Of a stretch of DNA of 49,130 nt, positions 42,251 to 49,130 are shown one piece after another; position 1 is the first letter of the stretch, and every line of letters starts with the position of its first letter. A model generated the notes under the pieces. That model made no database searches, was not told where the DNA came from, and saw only the letters and a list, made by a program, of their open reading frames with translations. Position numbers and translations under genes: made by a program. The DNA lies in assembly GCF_023218075.1 (NCBI RefSeq), contig NZ_JALPTB010000050.1:1-49130 (forward strand), written 5' to 3'. The DNA comes from Rhodococcus sp. HM1. GTDB taxonomy: Bacteria; Actinomycetota; Actinomycetes; Mycobacteriales; Mycobacteriaceae.

Positions 42251-42880
42251 ATGAGCGAACTAGGGGGAAGGACCGGACTCGACATGGTGAACAGCACGGC
42301 GGCCTATCTACGAACGGCACGCCGATCCTCTCGACGCCGTAATCCTCTCGTGCGCCGCACCGATCGCATCGAGGCGCGGTTGACGGCCCTGCTCGCATTC
42401 CTCGTGGTCGCGATGATCCCGTTGGCGATATGGGCCGGGGCCGCAACCTGGGACACACAACTCGCGGTGTCAGCGCAGCAGACCGCGGAACGCACCCTGG
42501 TGACAGCAACGACCGCGGGTACTCCGACGACCGTCGCCGCCACCTACGGAGACTACGGAGTGTCCGACTCCGCGACGGTCCAGGCGTCGTGGCCGTGGGG
42601 CCGGGAGACACGGAACGGCACCATCCAGGTCGACTCCACCACCGCACCCGGCAGCCAGGTGCCGGTCTGGGTCGACGCCGACGGCAACCAGTCGCTGCCG
42701 CCGATGAGTGCCACGAGTGCCAAGGTATCCGCGGTGCTGGTGGGCGTGTCCGCGTGGGTCGGGACGGCGCTCGTCGCCGGTGGACTGTTCGCCGTCGCCC
42801 GCTGGCGCCTCGATCTCGCACGGACCCGCCAGTGGAGCCGGGACATCGAAATCTTCCTCGGCTCCACCAGCAGCCACTGA
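42251..42880 (+). CDS. Rv1733c-like two-helix membrane protein
   Basis: 209 residues. The N-terminal block RRRNPLVRRTDRIEARLTAL matches the mycobacterial Rv1733c head (RNPLVRGTDRLEA). One helix follows (LLAFLVVAMIPLAIWAGA), then an extracellular domain of about 100 residues (WDTQLAVSAQQTAERTLVTA to GNQSLP), and a second helix near 155-180. The function is unknown; Rv1733c is a dormancy-regulon antigen. An ATG at 42284, preceded by GGGGGAAGGA, is an alternative start. I see no convincing DosR site. Confidence 0.85.
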   Translation: MSELGGRTGLDMVNSTAAYLRTARRSSRRRNPLVRRTDRIEARLTALLAFLVVAMIPLAIWAGAATWDTQLAVSAQQTAERTLVTATTAGTPTTVAATYGDYGVSDSATVQASWPWGRETRNGTIQVDSTTAPGSQVPVWVDADGNQSLPPMSATSAKVSAVLVGVSAWVGTALVAGGLFAVARWRLDLARTRQWSRDIEIFLGSTSSH

Positions 42881-42884
42881 CCTA

Positions 42885-42956
42885 CCGGTGCCTCCCGTGA
42901 GCGGAGCTCCGGTGTTACCCGTGAGCGAAGCTCCGGTGCCTCCCGTGAGCGAAGCT
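42885..42956. repeat. Three tandem 24-bp repeats between convergent genes
   Basis: Three adjacent 24-base units (42885-42908, 42909-42932, 42933-42956) begin CCGGTG and end GAGCG(A/G)AGCT, differing at three or four positions. They fill the whole gap between the stop of the Rv1733c-like gene and the stop of the F420 oxidoreductase gene. Each unit has a small GAGC-GAA-GCTC stem, so the array may act as a weak bidirectional terminator. Confidence 0.85.
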
Positions 42957-43885
42957 CAGCGCACCGCCGGGAGCACTTCCTGCGCGACCAGCTCGAGGTG
43001 GTCGAGATCCGCGAGGTCGAGAACCTGCAGGTAGATCCGCTGCGTACCGATCTCGGCGTAGCGTCCGATCTTCTCGACGACCTCGGCCGGGGTGCCGGCC
43101 AGCCCGTTCTCACGCAGCTCGTCGACCTCACGCCCGATGCGCGCGGCGCGGCGCGCGATCTCGTTCTCGTCGCGACCGCAGCACAGCACCAGCGCGTTCG
43201 ACCACACCATCTCCGCGGGGTCGCGGTTCACGGCTCGGCACGCGTTCCGCACCCGCTCGAACAGCCGCGCGGACTCCTCCGCCGACTCGAACGGGACGTT
43301 GAACTCGTCGGCGAAGCGGGCCGCGAGTGCAGGGGTGCGGCGCTTGCCCTTGCCGCCGATGATGATCGGCGGACCCGGACGCTGCGCGGGTTTCGCCAGA
43401 GCAGGCGATTCGAGGATCCGGTGGTGGGCGCCCTCGTACGAGAACGTCTTGCCGACCGGGGTCTCCCACAGGCCGGTGATCACGGAGAGGGATTCCTCGA
43501 GCTTGTCGAAACGCTCCTGCAGGGGCGGGAACGGGATGCCGTACGCGAGGTGCTCCTCCTCGTACCACCCGGCGCCGAGCCCGAAGTCGACGCGCCCGCC
43601 GCTCATGGCGTCGACCTGCGCGACGGTGATCGCGAGGGGTCCCGGATGCCGGAACGTCGCGGACGTGACGAGGGTGCCGAGCCGGATCGTCGAGGTTTCC
43701 CTGGCCAGCCCGGCCAGCGTGATCCACGCGTCGGTGGGGCCGGGCAGGCCCTTGCTGTTCATTGCGAGATAGTGGTCGGATCGGAAGAACGCGGCGTAGC
43801 CGAGCCGTTCGGCCGTCTGCGCGACGGCGAGGAGATCGGCGTAGGTGGCGCCCTGCTGGGGTTCGGTGAAGATCCGTAGTTCCAT
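42956..43885 (-). CDS. LLM class F420-dependent oxidoreductase (Rv1855c-like)
   Basis: 309 residues, a luciferase-like TIM barrel with MELRIFTEPQQGATYADLLA, YAAFFRSDHYLAM, GRVDFGLGAGWYEEEH and PPIIIGGKGKRRTPALAARF. These match the TIGR03560/Rv1855c group, predicted to use coenzyme F420. The substrate is unknown. The ATG at 43885 is chosen because the family starts there; a longer frame to 44008 is not conserved. Confidence 0.9.
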   Translation of the reverse strand: MELRIFTEPQQGATYADLLAVAQTAERLGYAAFFRSDHYLAMNSKGLPGPTDAWITLAGLARETSTIRLGTLVTSATFRHPGPLAITVAQVDAMSGGRVDFGLGAGWYEEEHLAYGIPFPPLQERFDKLEESLSVITGLWETPVGKTFSYEGAHHRILESPALAKPAQRPGPPIIIGGKGKRRTPALAARFADEFNVPFESAEESARLFERVRNACRAVNRDPAEMVWSNALVLCCGRDENEIARRAARIGREVDELRENGLAGTPAEVVEKIGRYAEIGTQRIYLQVLDLADLDHLELVAQEVLPAVR

Positions 43886-44240
43886 GGCCACGATCCTTTC
43901 AGTTCCGCGTGTACGTACGCGCGGCAGTTTCGAGTGCGCGCACCGCGCGGCGGGCGCGCGCTCGCGGGTGATGGGAGGTGCCGGTGCGGCGCACGATGAT
44001 TCGGACATGTCGAGGGACGGAGTGCGAAATGTGCTCGGCCCGAGCGAGGTAGGAGCTGTGAGTTACTCCGAAAACTGGGGATGAACCTGTGGAAACTGTG
44101 GATAACTCCGTCGCCGTGGGGATTTCGTCATCGGTTCTGGTCGGGAATGTGGCCGGCCTGTAACAACTGTGTGACGCAACGGTGATGTCGCGCCGATCCG
44201 ACGGCTGCGTCCCCGGAAGACGCGTGCCACTATTGACGAT
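43886..44240. other. Intergenic region with DnaA-box-like motifs
   Basis: This 355-bp divergent gap has no convincing gene. It contains a GTACGTAC palindrome near 43911, a GC-rich stretch to about 43990, and at 44088-44105 two adjacent boxes, TGTGGAAAC and TGTGGATAA; the second is the complement of the DnaA box TTATCCACA. The right end holds CACTAT, a possible -10 for the rhodanese gene. Confidence 0.5.
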
Positions 44241-44582
44241 GTGAGCTTCTCCGATGTTCCCACCGTGTCGGTCGACGACGTCCCGGAGATCGGGGACGGC
44301 GTGGTGCTGTTGGATGTGCGCGAAGCCGACGAATGGGATCTCGGTCATGCCCCGGGCGCGCTCCACATCCCGGTCGCCGATGTACCCGCCAGGATCGAGG
44401 ACATCGACATCGACGCCGAGGTCTACGTCGTGTGCCGTCAGGGCGGCCGATCCGTGGGCGTCGTCGCGTACCTCAACAACATCGGGTTCGATGCGTTCCA
44501 GGTGAACGGCGGCATGGTGGCCTGGCAGCGCACCGGACGACCCCTGACCGCCGACGGCGACACTCCGGCGAAGATCTATTGA
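44241..44582 (+). CDS. Rhodanese-like domain protein
   Basis: 113 residues, a single rhodanese domain: VSVDDVPEIGDGVVLLDVRE, then LGHAPGALHIPVADVPARI and the active-site loop VCRQGGRS with Cys65. It probably transfers sulfane sulfur or senses redox; it is not enough to name a substrate. The GTG start has no Shine-Dalgarno; CACTAT at 44228-44233 suits a leaderless promoter. First gene of a four-gene operon: the next ORF starts within its stop codon (TGATG). Confidence 0.9.
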   Translation: MSFSDVPTVSVDDVPEIGDGVVLLDVREADEWDLGHAPGALHIPVADVPARIEDIDIDAEVYVVCRQGGRSVGVVAYLNNIGFDAFQVNGGMVAWQRTGRPLTADGDTPAKIY

Positions 44583-45658
44583 TGCCCGCCTTCCAGATCT
44601 GCGTCCGTTGCGAACACCGCTGGCCGGTGGTGGGGCAGCCGCGCCAATGGTGCCCCGGCTGCCGCGGGCTGCTGCTCTCGCCCGTGGACCCGCAGCGTCC
44701 GGTGCCGCCGGCGCGCCGCAACTTCCGTTGGGTCGCCATCCCCTCCGCAGCCGGCACGCCGCCCGAGGCGCAGCCTCGCACGGGTGGGGCCGCGGCGCTT
44801 GGTCCCACGCCCCGCTACGACGACGTGCCGCGATGGGGTCTGCGTGACCGTCGCGCGGTCACCACCGTCGACGAACCGACCCGCGCCGAGAAGCTCGCCG
44901 AGATCGCCCCGACGCTCCTCGTCGCGACCGCGGTGCTGTTCGCGCTCGCGGCCCTCGCCGAAGCCGTCCGCTACGGGCTGCTGCTGTTCAACCGCACCCG
45001 CTTGGTCGATCCCGTCGCGCTGGCGCTGTCCGACGCCGCCGTCGGCTCCACCCAGGTGGTCGCGCCGCTGGTCGCGCTCGCGGCCGTCGTCGCAGCCGGG
45101 CTGCGGCTGGTCCGGGTGCGCGAGCGCGTGTACGCGGCACGCGGGTCGTCGGATCCGCGACCGCCCGCGCTGATCGTGCTGGGCTGCGTGATCCCGCTGG
45201 TCAACCTCGCGCTGCCGGGGGTGTACCTCACCGAGATCGCCGACGACGCCGGCCCGCGGCTGCGTCGCGCCGTCCGCACCTGGTGGATCCTGTGGGTCCT
45301 CGGCGGGGTGCTGGTCGTCGTGACTCTGCTGTGGCGGCAGCGCGACGCCCTGCAGGCCCGCGCCGACGGCGTCGTCCTGTCCGCGGTGACCGCCGCGGTC
45401 GCCGCGCTTGTCGCGGTCGCTGCACTGCACGTGCTGCGGTTGTTCGACGGCACCGACCTGCGCGGACGGCCGCTGAAGTACCGGCAGCTCACGGTCGCGA
45501 CCGGTCCGGCGCACTCGCCGATCGCCCCGATCGAACCGGCCGGGCGGCGGTTCGATCCCCAGGAACCGGTTCTCGAGGAACCGGTCGAGGCCCCCGAGAC
45601 CACCGAGACCACGGAGTCGGCAGAGCAGCGGGAACACGCGAAGGTGGTGACGTCGTGA
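44582..45658 (+). CDS. DUF4328 membrane protein with N-terminal zinc ribbon
   Basis: 358 residues. A CxxC...CxxC knuckle opens the protein (CVRCEHRWPVVGQPRQWCPG), then a proline-rich linker, then five or six hydrophobic helices with the DUF4328 signature (ALIVLGCVIPLVNLALPGVY, RLRRAVRTWWILWVLGGVL). A Glu/Thr-rich tail follows (EEPVEAPETTETTES). The function is unknown. It overlaps the upstream rhodanese by one base and the downstream GDPD by four, indicating coupled translation. Confidence 0.88.
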   Translation: MPAFQICVRCEHRWPVVGQPRQWCPGCRGLLLSPVDPQRPVPPARRNFRWVAIPSAAGTPPEAQPRTGGAAALGPTPRYDDVPRWGLRDRRAVTTVDEPTRAEKLAEIAPTLLVATAVLFALAALAEAVRYGLLLFNRTRLVDPVALALSDAAVGSTQVVAPLVALAAVVAAGLRLVRVRERVYAARGSSDPRPPALIVLGCVIPLVNLALPGVYLTEIADDAGPRLRRAVRTWWILWVLGGVLVVVTLLWRQRDALQARADGVVLSAVTAAVAALVAVAALHVLRLFDGTDLRGRPLKYRQLTVATGPAHSPIAPIEPAGRRFDPQEPVLEEPVEAPETTETTESAEQREHAKVVTS

Positions 45659-46428
45659 GCGAGAGCGAAAGGCCCCGCGTCGTCGCGCACCGGGGCGCGT
45701 CCGCAGCCAAACCCGAACACACCCTCGCCGCCTACGAGCTGGCGTTGCATGAGGGCGCCGACGGACTCGAATGCGACGTGCGGCTCACCCGCGACGGGCA
45801 CCTGGTGTGCATCCACGACCGCACCATCGACCGCACGTCGTCGGGCACCGGCGTGGTCAGCGAGATGACGCTCGCCGAGCTGTCGGCCTTCGACTACGGC
45901 AAGCCCGGCGAACCGGCGTCGCTGCTGACCCTGCGGCAGCTCCTCGAACTCGTCCTGGACTGGACGAGCGTGCCGGTCAAGCTCTTCGTCGAGACGAAAC
46001 ACCCCGTGCGCTACGGCGGACTCGTCGAAGCGAAACTGCTGGCCGAGCTCGCGCGGTTCGGCCTCGCCACCCCGGCCTCCGCGGATTTCTCGCGGGTGGT
46101 GGTGATGTCGTTCGCGGCGAGCGCGGTGTGGCGGATCCGCCGGTCCGCGCCGCTGCTGCCCACCGTGCTGCTCGGCGACACCTCGCACTACCTGGGGGGC
46201 GGCGCCGCGACCACGGTCGGGGCGACCGCGATCGGGCCGTCGATCGCGACGCTGCGCGAGCACCGGGACCTCGTGGACCGGGCTGCGGCGGCAGGTCGCG
46301 CGACCTACTGCTGGACGGTCGACGATCCGGCGGATGTGGAACTGTGCCGCGCGCTCGGCGTCGGCTGGGTCGCCACCAACCATCCGGGGCGCACCAAGCA
46401 GCTACTGGCGGTGCAGGACGGCGTGTAG
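45655..46428 (+). CDS. glpQ: Glycerophosphodiester phosphodiesterase
   Basis: 257 residues. The catalytic blocks are VVAHRGASAAKPEHTLAAYE and GLECDVRLTRDGHLVCIHDR, with the two active-site His and the Glu/Asp metal ligands, then KLFVETKH and a late YCWTVDDP. It hydrolyses glycerophosphodiesters to glycerol-3-phosphate and an alcohol. The GTG start overlaps the DUF4328 stop (GTGA). No signal peptide is present, so it is cytoplasmic. Confidence 0.92.
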   Translation: MSESERPRVVAHRGASAAKPEHTLAAYELALHEGADGLECDVRLTRDGHLVCIHDRTIDRTSSGTGVVSEMTLAELSAFDYGKPGEPASLLTLRQLLELVLDWTSVPVKLFVETKHPVRYGGLVEAKLLAELARFGLATPASADFSRVVVMSFAASAVWRIRRSAPLLPTVLLGDTSHYLGGGAATTVGATAIGPSIATLREHRDLVDRAAAAGRATYCWTVDDPADVELCRALGVGWVATNHPGRTKQLLAVQDGV

Positions 46429-46431
46429 GTT
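46426..46431 (+). promoter_or_regulatory. -10 element of a probable leaderless DUF5926 transcript
   Basis: TAGGTT lies exactly at -12 to -7 of the GTG at 46438 and overlaps the glpQ stop codon. It suggests that the last gene of the operon also has its own leaderless promoter. Confidence 0.45.
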
Positions 46432-46437
46432 GGCGCG

Positions 46438-47358
46438 GTGGCCAAGAAGAGCAAGAGAAACAGTGGACCCAAGCCCGGCAGCAACCGCGCCGCCAAGCTC
46501 GAGCAGCGTCGCCTCGAACGTGAGGCGGCGTCGTCCTCGGTGATCCGTCCCTTCGAGGGTCTGGCCGCCGAATGCGACCTCGTCGCGCTGCGCGAGTTCG
46601 TGCCGTCGGCGCTCGTCGAACTGCCGCTGGTAACGCCCGTCGAGGGTCGCAGCCTCACCCTCGCGACGGTGCTGCCCGGCGCGGTCGCCGCGCTGGTCCG
46701 CAACGAGGGCGACGACGTCGCCGCCTACGTCGGTCTGCAGCTGGCCGCACCCGGACCGGACCCGGCCGCCGACCTCGGTGCCGCGATCGAGTGGGCACGG
46801 ACCGCCGAGCCCGGCACCTCGCTGCAGGCCGCCGGGGCCGACGCCGACACCCCGCGCCTGCAGGATCTCGTCGTCGCCGACGCGGTTCCGACGATCACCG
46901 TCCACCAGGACTTCAACTGGTGGATCCCGGAGGGCGTCGAGGTCGCGGCGGACGTCGCGCACACCGTCTCGCACGCCAACGACGCGATCATGCCGTCGGC
47001 GCGGCTGTCCGGTGACGGACTCGTCGCTGCCTGGTGGGTCGACGCCGGCGAGAAGGCGCACCTGCGGTGGGTGCGGCCCGAGGACGAGGACGCACTGATG
47101 GCGGCGCTGTCGCGGGTGCACGCCGCGGGCGGTCTGAACCTGGGTGAGGGATCGCGGTTCGCGGGATCGTTCCGCACGCACGGCCTGCTGGTTCCGGTGT
47201 TCGACCTGGATCCGGAGAAGCACCCCGACGAGTGGGTCGCGGCGACCGTCGAGTTGGGTGCCCGCCTCGACGAGGCGCTGGCCGTCGACGCACCGCTCAC
47301 CGCGGCGGAGCGTCGTTCGCGGGACGGCCTGCGCGGCCGCCAGGTCACCCTGCGCTGA
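46438..47358 (+). CDS. DUF5926 family protein
   Basis: 306 residues. A basic N-terminal tail (AKKSKRNSGPKPGSNRAAKL) precedes a folded region with the conserved patches VPTITVHQDFNWWIPEGVEV, GLVAAWWVDAGEKAHLRWVR and GSFRTHGLLVPVFDLDP. This matches DUF5926, an actinobacterial family of unknown role sometimes annotated as SecA-related on the basis of its basic tail. It begins nine bases after glpQ and is followed by a repeat and a bidirectional terminator. Confidence 0.88.
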   Translation: MAKKSKRNSGPKPGSNRAAKLEQRRLEREAASSSVIRPFEGLAAECDLVALREFVPSALVELPLVTPVEGRSLTLATVLPGAVAALVRNEGDDVAAYVGLQLAAPGPDPAADLGAAIEWARTAEPGTSLQAAGADADTPRLQDLVVADAVPTITVHQDFNWWIPEGVEVAADVAHTVSHANDAIMPSARLSGDGLVAAWWVDAGEKAHLRWVRPEDEDALMAALSRVHAAGGLNLGEGSRFAGSFRTHGLLVPVFDLDPEKHPDEWVAATVELGARLDEALAVDAPLTAAERRSRDGLRGRQVTLR

Positions 47359-47400
47359 TACTGGGGTCGGGCTGATACTGCAGTCGGGCTGATACTGCTC
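47354..47400. repeat. 17-bp tandem repeat spanning the DUF5926 stop codon
   Basis: GCTGATACTGGGGTCGG (47354-47370) is repeated as GCTGATACTGCAGTCGG (47371-47387) and in part from 47388. The first unit contains the gene's TGA. The unit length is not a multiple of three and each copy carries a TGA, so duplication here left the protein end unchanged. Confidence 0.8.
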
Positions 47401-47410
47401 CGAAACGACG

Positions 47411-47444
47411 CCGTCCGGCAGACCCGAATCGGTCTGCCGGACGG
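47411..47444. terminator. Bidirectional terminator between DUF5926 and bfrB genes
   Basis: CCGTCCGGCAGACC (47411-47424) pairs exactly with 47431-47444 around CGAATC. It lies 53 bp past the DUF5926 stop and 28 bp past the ferritin stop on the other strand, so it can serve both convergent genes. Confidence 0.85.
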
Positions 47445-47471
47445 TGGCGTTTCCGCGTGAACCCGGCGAAT

Positions 47472-48026
47472 TCAGAGGTTGCCGCCGGCCGCAGCCGGAG
47501 CGTTCACCGGCGGGGCCGCGACCTTGCTGTGGATCTCGCGGGCCACGAAGTCCTCGATGTGGAACAGGTTGTCCCCGGCGCGGTCGGCGACGGTGAGCAG
47601 CGTGTTCATGGTCGCGACCTCTTCGACCTGCTCCTTGAGGAACCACTGCATGAACTGCTCGCCGAGGTAGTCGCCGTCGTCGCGCGCGGTGCGGGCGAGC
47701 TCGACGATCTGCTCGGTGACCTTCTGCTCCTGCGACAGCGCGAGGGCGATGGCCTCGCGGGCGCTGTCGAACATCGACTGCACGGCGTCGACACCCGTCA
47801 GGTCGACCGCCATGTCCCGGTCCAGGAAGTACTGGACGATCATCATCGCGTGATTGCGCTCTTCGACGGACTGGGCGTAGAAGAGCTTGGCCAGCTGCGG
47901 CAGATCGGCATTGTCGAAGAAAACCGCGATCGCGATGTACTGATGCGAGGCGGTGAATTCGTTGCGGATCTGGTCATGAAGCAGCGAATGGAACTTGCTC
48001 TTGTTCATCGCACCCATGGTCGTCAT
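47472..48026 (-). CDS. bfrB: Ferritin (BfrB-type, non-haem)
   Basis: 184 residues, a four-helix ferritin close to mycobacterial BfrB. The ferroxidase residues are in NEFTASHQYIAIAVFF, VEERNHAMMIVQYF and FLKEQVEEVATM, and the tail ends AAAGGNL. It stores iron in a 24-mer cage. ATG codons at 48026, 48017 and 48008 are all possible; 48026 is favoured because TAACGT (48039 to 48034) fits a leaderless -10. IdeR-like sites lie 78-106 bases upstream. Confidence 0.95.
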   Translation of the reverse strand: MTTMGAMNKSKFHSLLHDQIRNEFTASHQYIAIAVFFDNADLPQLAKLFYAQSVEERNHAMMIVQYFLDRDMAVDLTGVDAVQSMFDSAREAIALALSQEQKVTEQIVELARTARDDGDYLGEQFMQWFLKEQVEEVATMNTLLTVADRAGDNLFHIEDFVAREIHSKVAAPPVNAPAAAGGNL

Positions 48027-48103
48027 GACAACGACGTTAGTGCAGGTCAGAGGCTCGCGCATCCAATGGGAGCCTACGCTTATCAAGATCAGTATTGCCT
48101 TTG

Positions 48104-48132
48104 CTAGGTAATATGAGGCAAGCCTGAGTTGA
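48104..48132. promoter_or_regulatory. IdeR-like iron-regulator sites upstream of bfrB
   Basis: CTAGGTAAT (48104-48112) and TGAGGCAAGCCTGAG (48114-48128) both resemble the IdeR/DtxR half-site TTAGGTTAG, the second with a partial right half. They stand about 80-106 bases ahead of the ferritin ATG. In M. tuberculosis iron-loaded IdeR binds multiple upstream boxes and activates bfrB; the same arrangement is inferred here. Confidence 0.5.
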
Positions 48133-48147
48133 TTCCGAACCCATTTG

Positions 48148-49130
48148 TCAAGGGGTCGGCGAAAGCAATTCTGGAGGTATGGACCGGTCTTCCGCAAGGT
48201 ATTCGAAGAATGGAATTGCCCGCTCACGGTCCCACAACAGGACGTTGCCGGAACCGTCGACATCCTCGAAACCGCCGACCGGCACCGTCGCGGTCACCGT
48301 CTCCCCGCGCATCGCCCACGCCAGGCGCGCCAGGTTCCACAGATGTGTGCCGTCGTCGACCTCGAGGGTCGCGGTCGCCCCCGAGGCGAGCGACCACAAC
48401 CGGAACGGATTGAGCATCGTGCCGAGCCCCGTTGCCTTGCTCAGCAGGGCCGACATGAACAGGCGCTGATTGTTCATGCGATCCAGGTCGGCGAGGGGCG
48501 TCGCGCGGGTGCGGACGAACCCGAGCGCCTCGGGGCCGGACAGTTCCTGGCAGCCGGGTTGCAGGTTGATCCCGGCCAGCGGGTCGTCGATCGGGTACGG
48601 CACGCAGATGTCGACGCCGCCGAGCGCGTCGACGATCGATGCGAACCCGCCGAACCCGATCTCGACGTAGTGGTCGATGTGCACACCGGTCGCACCCTCG
48701 ACGGTCTGCGTCAGCAGTGTCGGGCCGCCGACCGCGAACGACGCGTTCAGCTTGTCCTGCCCGTATCCGGGGATCGACACGTACGAGTCGCGGGGCAGGC
48801 TCACCATCGTCGTGGCGCCTCCGCCCTCCGGCACGTGCACGAGGATGATCGTGTCGGTGCGCTCGGGCCCGACGTCACCACCGGTGGCCAGTTCCTGTTC
48901 CTGTTCGGCGGTCAGCCCGGTGCGGCTGTCCGATCCGACGAGCAGCCAGTTCGTGCCGGGTGTATCCGCGACCCGGTCCGGATAGGCCGCGAGCGCGTCG
49001 ATGCGGGTGAGCTTGCCGTCGAGGTGGACCACCCCCGCGATCGTCAGGACGAGCAGCGCGACCACCGCGAGGGCGATGCGTCGCGTCCACCGGCGGAAGG
49101 CTCCGGGCCGGCGCCTGCGCGGGGCGGGTT
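48148..49130 (-). CDS. LCP (LytR-CpsA-Psr) family cell-wall ligase (partial, N-terminus outside window)
   Basis: At least 327 residues are visible. A cytoplasmic arginine-rich segment and one helix (IALAVVALLVLTIAGVVHL) precede the LCP domain: LLVGSDSRTGL, RTDTIILVHVPEGGGATTMV, SLPRDSYVSIPGYGQDKLNA and FVRTRATPLADLDRMNNQRL, which hold the Arg/Asp residues that bind polyprenyl pyrophosphate. These enzymes attach arabinogalactan or similar polymers to peptidoglycan. The frame stays open to the window edge, so the true start lies beyond 49130. The ferritin gene follows on the same strand. Confidence 0.92.
   Translation of the reverse strand, partial: PAPRRRRPGAFRRWTRRIALAVVALLVLTIAGVVHLDGKLTRIDALAAYPDRVADTPGTNWLLVGSDSRTGLTAEQEQELATGGDVGPERTDTIILVHVPEGGGATTMVSLPRDSYVSIPGYGQDKLNASFAVGGPTLLTQTVEGATGVHIDHYVEIGFGGFASIVDALGGVDICVPYPIDDPLAGINLQPGCQELSGPEALGFVRTRATPLADLDRMNNQRLFMSALLSKATGLGTMLNPFRLWSLASGATATLEVDDGTHLWNLARLAWAMRGETVTATVPVGGFEDVDGSGNVLLWDRERAIPFFEYLAEDRSIPPELLSPTP

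Noticed and set aside
42885-42956. CRISPR-like array
   Set aside because: The three units are directly adjacent with no spacers and no cas genes exist in the window.
44088-44105. Replication origin
   Set aside because: Only one perfect DnaA box and one weak copy, no AT-rich unwinding region and no dnaA/dnaN genes nearby.
47354-47400. Footprint of a mobile element at the DUF5926 stop
   Set aside because: The 17-bp copies are directly tandem with no inverted ends or transposase, consistent with simple slippage.

Overview
The window is a gene-dense, high-GC segment of an actinobacterial chromosome. The organism is most likely a Rhodococcus or close relative in the mycolate-bearing Corynebacteriales. 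Support for this: many GTG starts, 4-bp ATGA/GTGA gene overlaps, several starts that look leaderless, a BfrB-type ferritin, an Rv1733c-like membrane protein, an Rv1855c-type F420 oxidoreductase, and DUF5313, DUF6474 and DUF5926 proteins. I support 49 protein genes plus one doubtful small ORF. I see no tRNA, rRNA, insertion sequence, phage gene or CRISPR array, so it reads as ordinary core/accessory chromosome.

Layout. 1-4.4 kb: a truncated SDR/DUF2867 protein, an SRPBCC-epimerase fusion, a photolyase and a small S4 RNA-binding protein. 4.4-10.9 kb: a large LuxR ATPase regulator divergent from a Baeyer-Villiger-type monooxygenase and an esterase (a ketone to ester to acid-plus-alcohol route), then an RraA/HMG-aldolase-like protein and a divergent GntR regulator. 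10.9-16.6 kb: Nramp Mn importer, DUF5313, FadD acyl-CoA ligase, an MFS carrier and a MaoC hydratase. 16.6-22.1 kb: two unknown proteins, then an organosulfur operon (binding protein, FMN monooxygenase, permease, ATPase). 22.4-29 kb: succinic semialdehyde dehydrogenase, DHA2 efflux pump, FetB-like permease, TetR, a flippase-like membrane protein and UdgX. 29-32.4 kb: a copper operon (small membrane protein, YcnI, CopC, CopD) and DUF6474. 32.4-38.7 kb: a TM0106 RecB-like nuclease, a hydrolase, an SDR, a MarR/MFS pair and a GDT1-type Mn exporter behind a yybP-ykoY riboswitch. 38.7-49.1 kb: superoxide dismutase, acyltransferase, MsrA, Rv1733c-like protein, F420 oxidoreductase, a four-gene rhodanese/DUF4328/GDPD/DUF5926 operon, ferritin and a truncated LCP protein.

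Themes. Metal and redox homeostasis recur: Mn import (mntH), Mn export under an Mn riboswitch, a Mn-type SOD, copper handling, a FetB-like iron/metal permease, ferritin with IdeR-like sites, and MsrA. Catabolism of ketones, acyl chains and organosulfur compounds is the second theme. The best regulatory discovery is the Mn riboswitch, whose expression platform can be read directly as Shine-Dalgarno, anti-Shine-Dalgarno and anti-anti-Shine-Dalgarno segments. Other candidates are a nested 50-bp inverted repeat at 35.9 kb, tandem palindromes ahead of maoC, and a Baeyer-Villiger fingerprint in which the signature histidine is leucine.
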